From the IMG/VR virus record IMGVR_UViG_3300043425_000595, positions 1 through 21,581 of that record: a stretch of DNA of 21,581 nucleotides; one strand, given 5' to 3'. Under the pieces are notes generated by a model. It ran no database searches. It was not told the DNA's origin and worked only from the letters and a program-made list of their open reading frames with translations. Source of the DNA: a virus. Made by a program: the position numbers and the translations under genes. This document shows, in pieces, positions 20,819 to 21,581 of the stretch; the first letter of the stretch is position 1, and every line of letters starts with the position of its first letter.

Positions 20819-20840
20819 AACCCGCTTCGGCGGGTTTTTT
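20819..20840 (+). terminator. Intrinsic terminator closing the structural block
   Basis: A perfect 7-bp stem AACCCGC/GCGGGTT with a TTCG loop followed by further T residues. It lies 23 bases after the stop at 20795 and separates the gp4/LamG block from the scaffold-like gene at 20969. With the terminator at 17113 it divides late expression into segments. Confidence 0.92.
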
Positions 20841-20968
20841 GTTTAAACAGTCAAATTGTGAAACGTGATTTAGATTTGGCATACCTGTAAGGCCGTTTTT
20901 CCCCGTCATGGGTTATTGGCACGACCATCAGGATTTCCGCAAGCCAACGCGATAAGTGGAGTGAAGTA
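20841..20968 (+). promoter_or_regulatory. Leader of the second scaffold-like gene
   Basis: A 128-base gap follows the terminator and must hold any promoter for the next gene. No near-consensus pair of boxes was found; TTGTGA near 20856 has only a poor -10 at a suitable distance. A GGAG ribosome site lies seven bases before the ATG at 20969. Confidence 0.3.
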
Positions 20969-21581
20969 ATGGATTTGAACCTTGACGCAAGCAACCTTCC
21001 GACCAATCCCGAGGACTTGATGAAAGTCTTTGAGCAGCTTGAAGCCGGCGGCGAACCAAAAGCCCCCGAGCCCCAGGCGGACGAGTCAAAGGACGCCGAA
21101 GTCAAAAATGACCCGAAGAACGAGGACGATCAGAAAGCCGGGCAAGGGCAGTCTGAGCCGGAGAGCGAGCCGCAGGGCATCGCCACCAAAGACGGAAAGC
21201 ACGTCATTCCGTATTCGGTGCTCAAAAGCGAGCGCGACCGTGCGTCACGGGCCGAGCAATTGGCCTCTGAAATGCGGGAGCGAGTCGAGGCACTTGAGGC
21301 AGCGGTTAAGGCAGCCAGTCAAGGGGCGAACAATGGTGAGAGCGCCCGCACCAATGCCAGTGAGCAGACTGTTAGCGATCTATCGTCTGACGACTTGGAA
21401 GCTCTGAAAGAGGACTTTCCTACGGTTTACAAGGCGGTGCAGGCGGCCATGGCAAAAGCCGCGCAGCTTGAAGCCAAATTGCAACCAGTAGAGGAAAGCG
21501 TGCGCAGTGCCGAGGCTGAGCAAGCGCGATCTGCAACGGAAACAGTGCAGGATGCGATTGATGCAGTGCCAAAGCTGGCGC
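20969..21581 (+). CDS. Scaffold-like acidic coiled-coil protein (incomplete)
   Basis: The first 204 residues of a protein that runs off the right edge. It begins MDLNLDASNLPTNPEDLMK, then an acidic Gln/Glu/Pro-rich region (about 28-72), a conserved-looking block ATKDGKHVIPYSVLKSERDR (about 74-93), a coiled coil (RAEQLASEMRERVEALEAAV), and a further acidic and helical part. This layout is typical of phage scaffolding proteins, and the DGKHVIPYSVL block recalls scaffolds upstream of N4-gp56-like coat proteins rather than P22-like ones. GGAG before the start supports translation. A large coiled-coil virion protein is the alternative. Confidence 0.6.
   Translation, partial: MDLNLDASNLPTNPEDLMKVFEQLEAGGEPKAPEPQADESKDAEVKNDPKNEDDQKAGQGQSEPESEPQGIATKDGKHVIPYSVLKSERDRASRAEQLASEMRERVEALEAAVKAASQGANNGESARTNASEQTVSDLSSDDLEALKEDFPTVYKAVQAAMAKAAQLEAKLQPVEESVRSAEAEQARSATETVQDAIDAVPKLA

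Overview
The window is part of a temperate-type, short-tailed (P22-like) bacteriophage or prophage of a proteobacterium. The evidence is a P22-type portal, scaffold and coat series, a P22 gp4-like head-completion protein, NinB and NinG, an Erf-type annealing protein, and a YdaS-type Cro-like regulator. Overlapping ATGA/TAATG gene junctions, strong AAGGAG ribosome sites and sigma70-like promoters fit a proteobacterial host. The genus cannot be told from the sequence. No host gene, tRNA, rRNA, CRISPR array or insertion sequence was found.

Layout. (1) 1-5420, minus strand: the early left arm. From its promoter side (right to left) it holds an unknown acidic protein, Erf annealing protein, YqaJ exonuclease, SSB, small unknowns, an Imm-5-like protein with a long alanine repeat, a MazG-like protein, two small membrane or exported proteins, an Arc-type repressor with its own promoter, a small lipoprotein, an excisionase-like HTH protein and a DUF551-like protein. 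An integrase would be expected just beyond the left edge. (2) 5421-5581: a divergent promoter/operator region (PL/PR-like). (3) 5582-8712, plus strand: Cro-like YdaS protein, a structured 240-base leader, an O-like replication initiator with a probable origin inside its gene, a P-like partner, a small Cys-rich protein, NinB and NinG. (4) 8690-10000, minus strand: four small genes in two transcription units with nearly identical promoters, placed against the flow of the surrounding genes like an accessory (moron) cassette. (5) 10109-20795, plus strand: terminase, portal, scaffold, coat, small structural proteins, gp4-like protein and two tandem LamG-like proteins, broken by two clear intrinsic terminators. 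(6) 20969 to the end: an incomplete acidic coiled-coil protein that looks like a second scaffold.

How it fits together: PL-like transcription gives recombination proteins (SSB, YqaJ, Erf) and small accessory proteins; PR-like transcription gives the Cro-like regulator and replication genes. Translation of the initiator appears to be controlled by a long RNA duplex that covers its ribosome site. No CI-type repressor lies between the divergent promoters, so immunity may be encoded elsewhere or act through RNA. Late genes build a P22-like procapsid and package DNA.

The most unusual signals are the leader RNA, the array of five 11-bp repeats inside the initiator gene, the twin promoters of the reverse cassette, and the second scaffold-like gene. 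All assignments are from reading the sequence; no database search was run.
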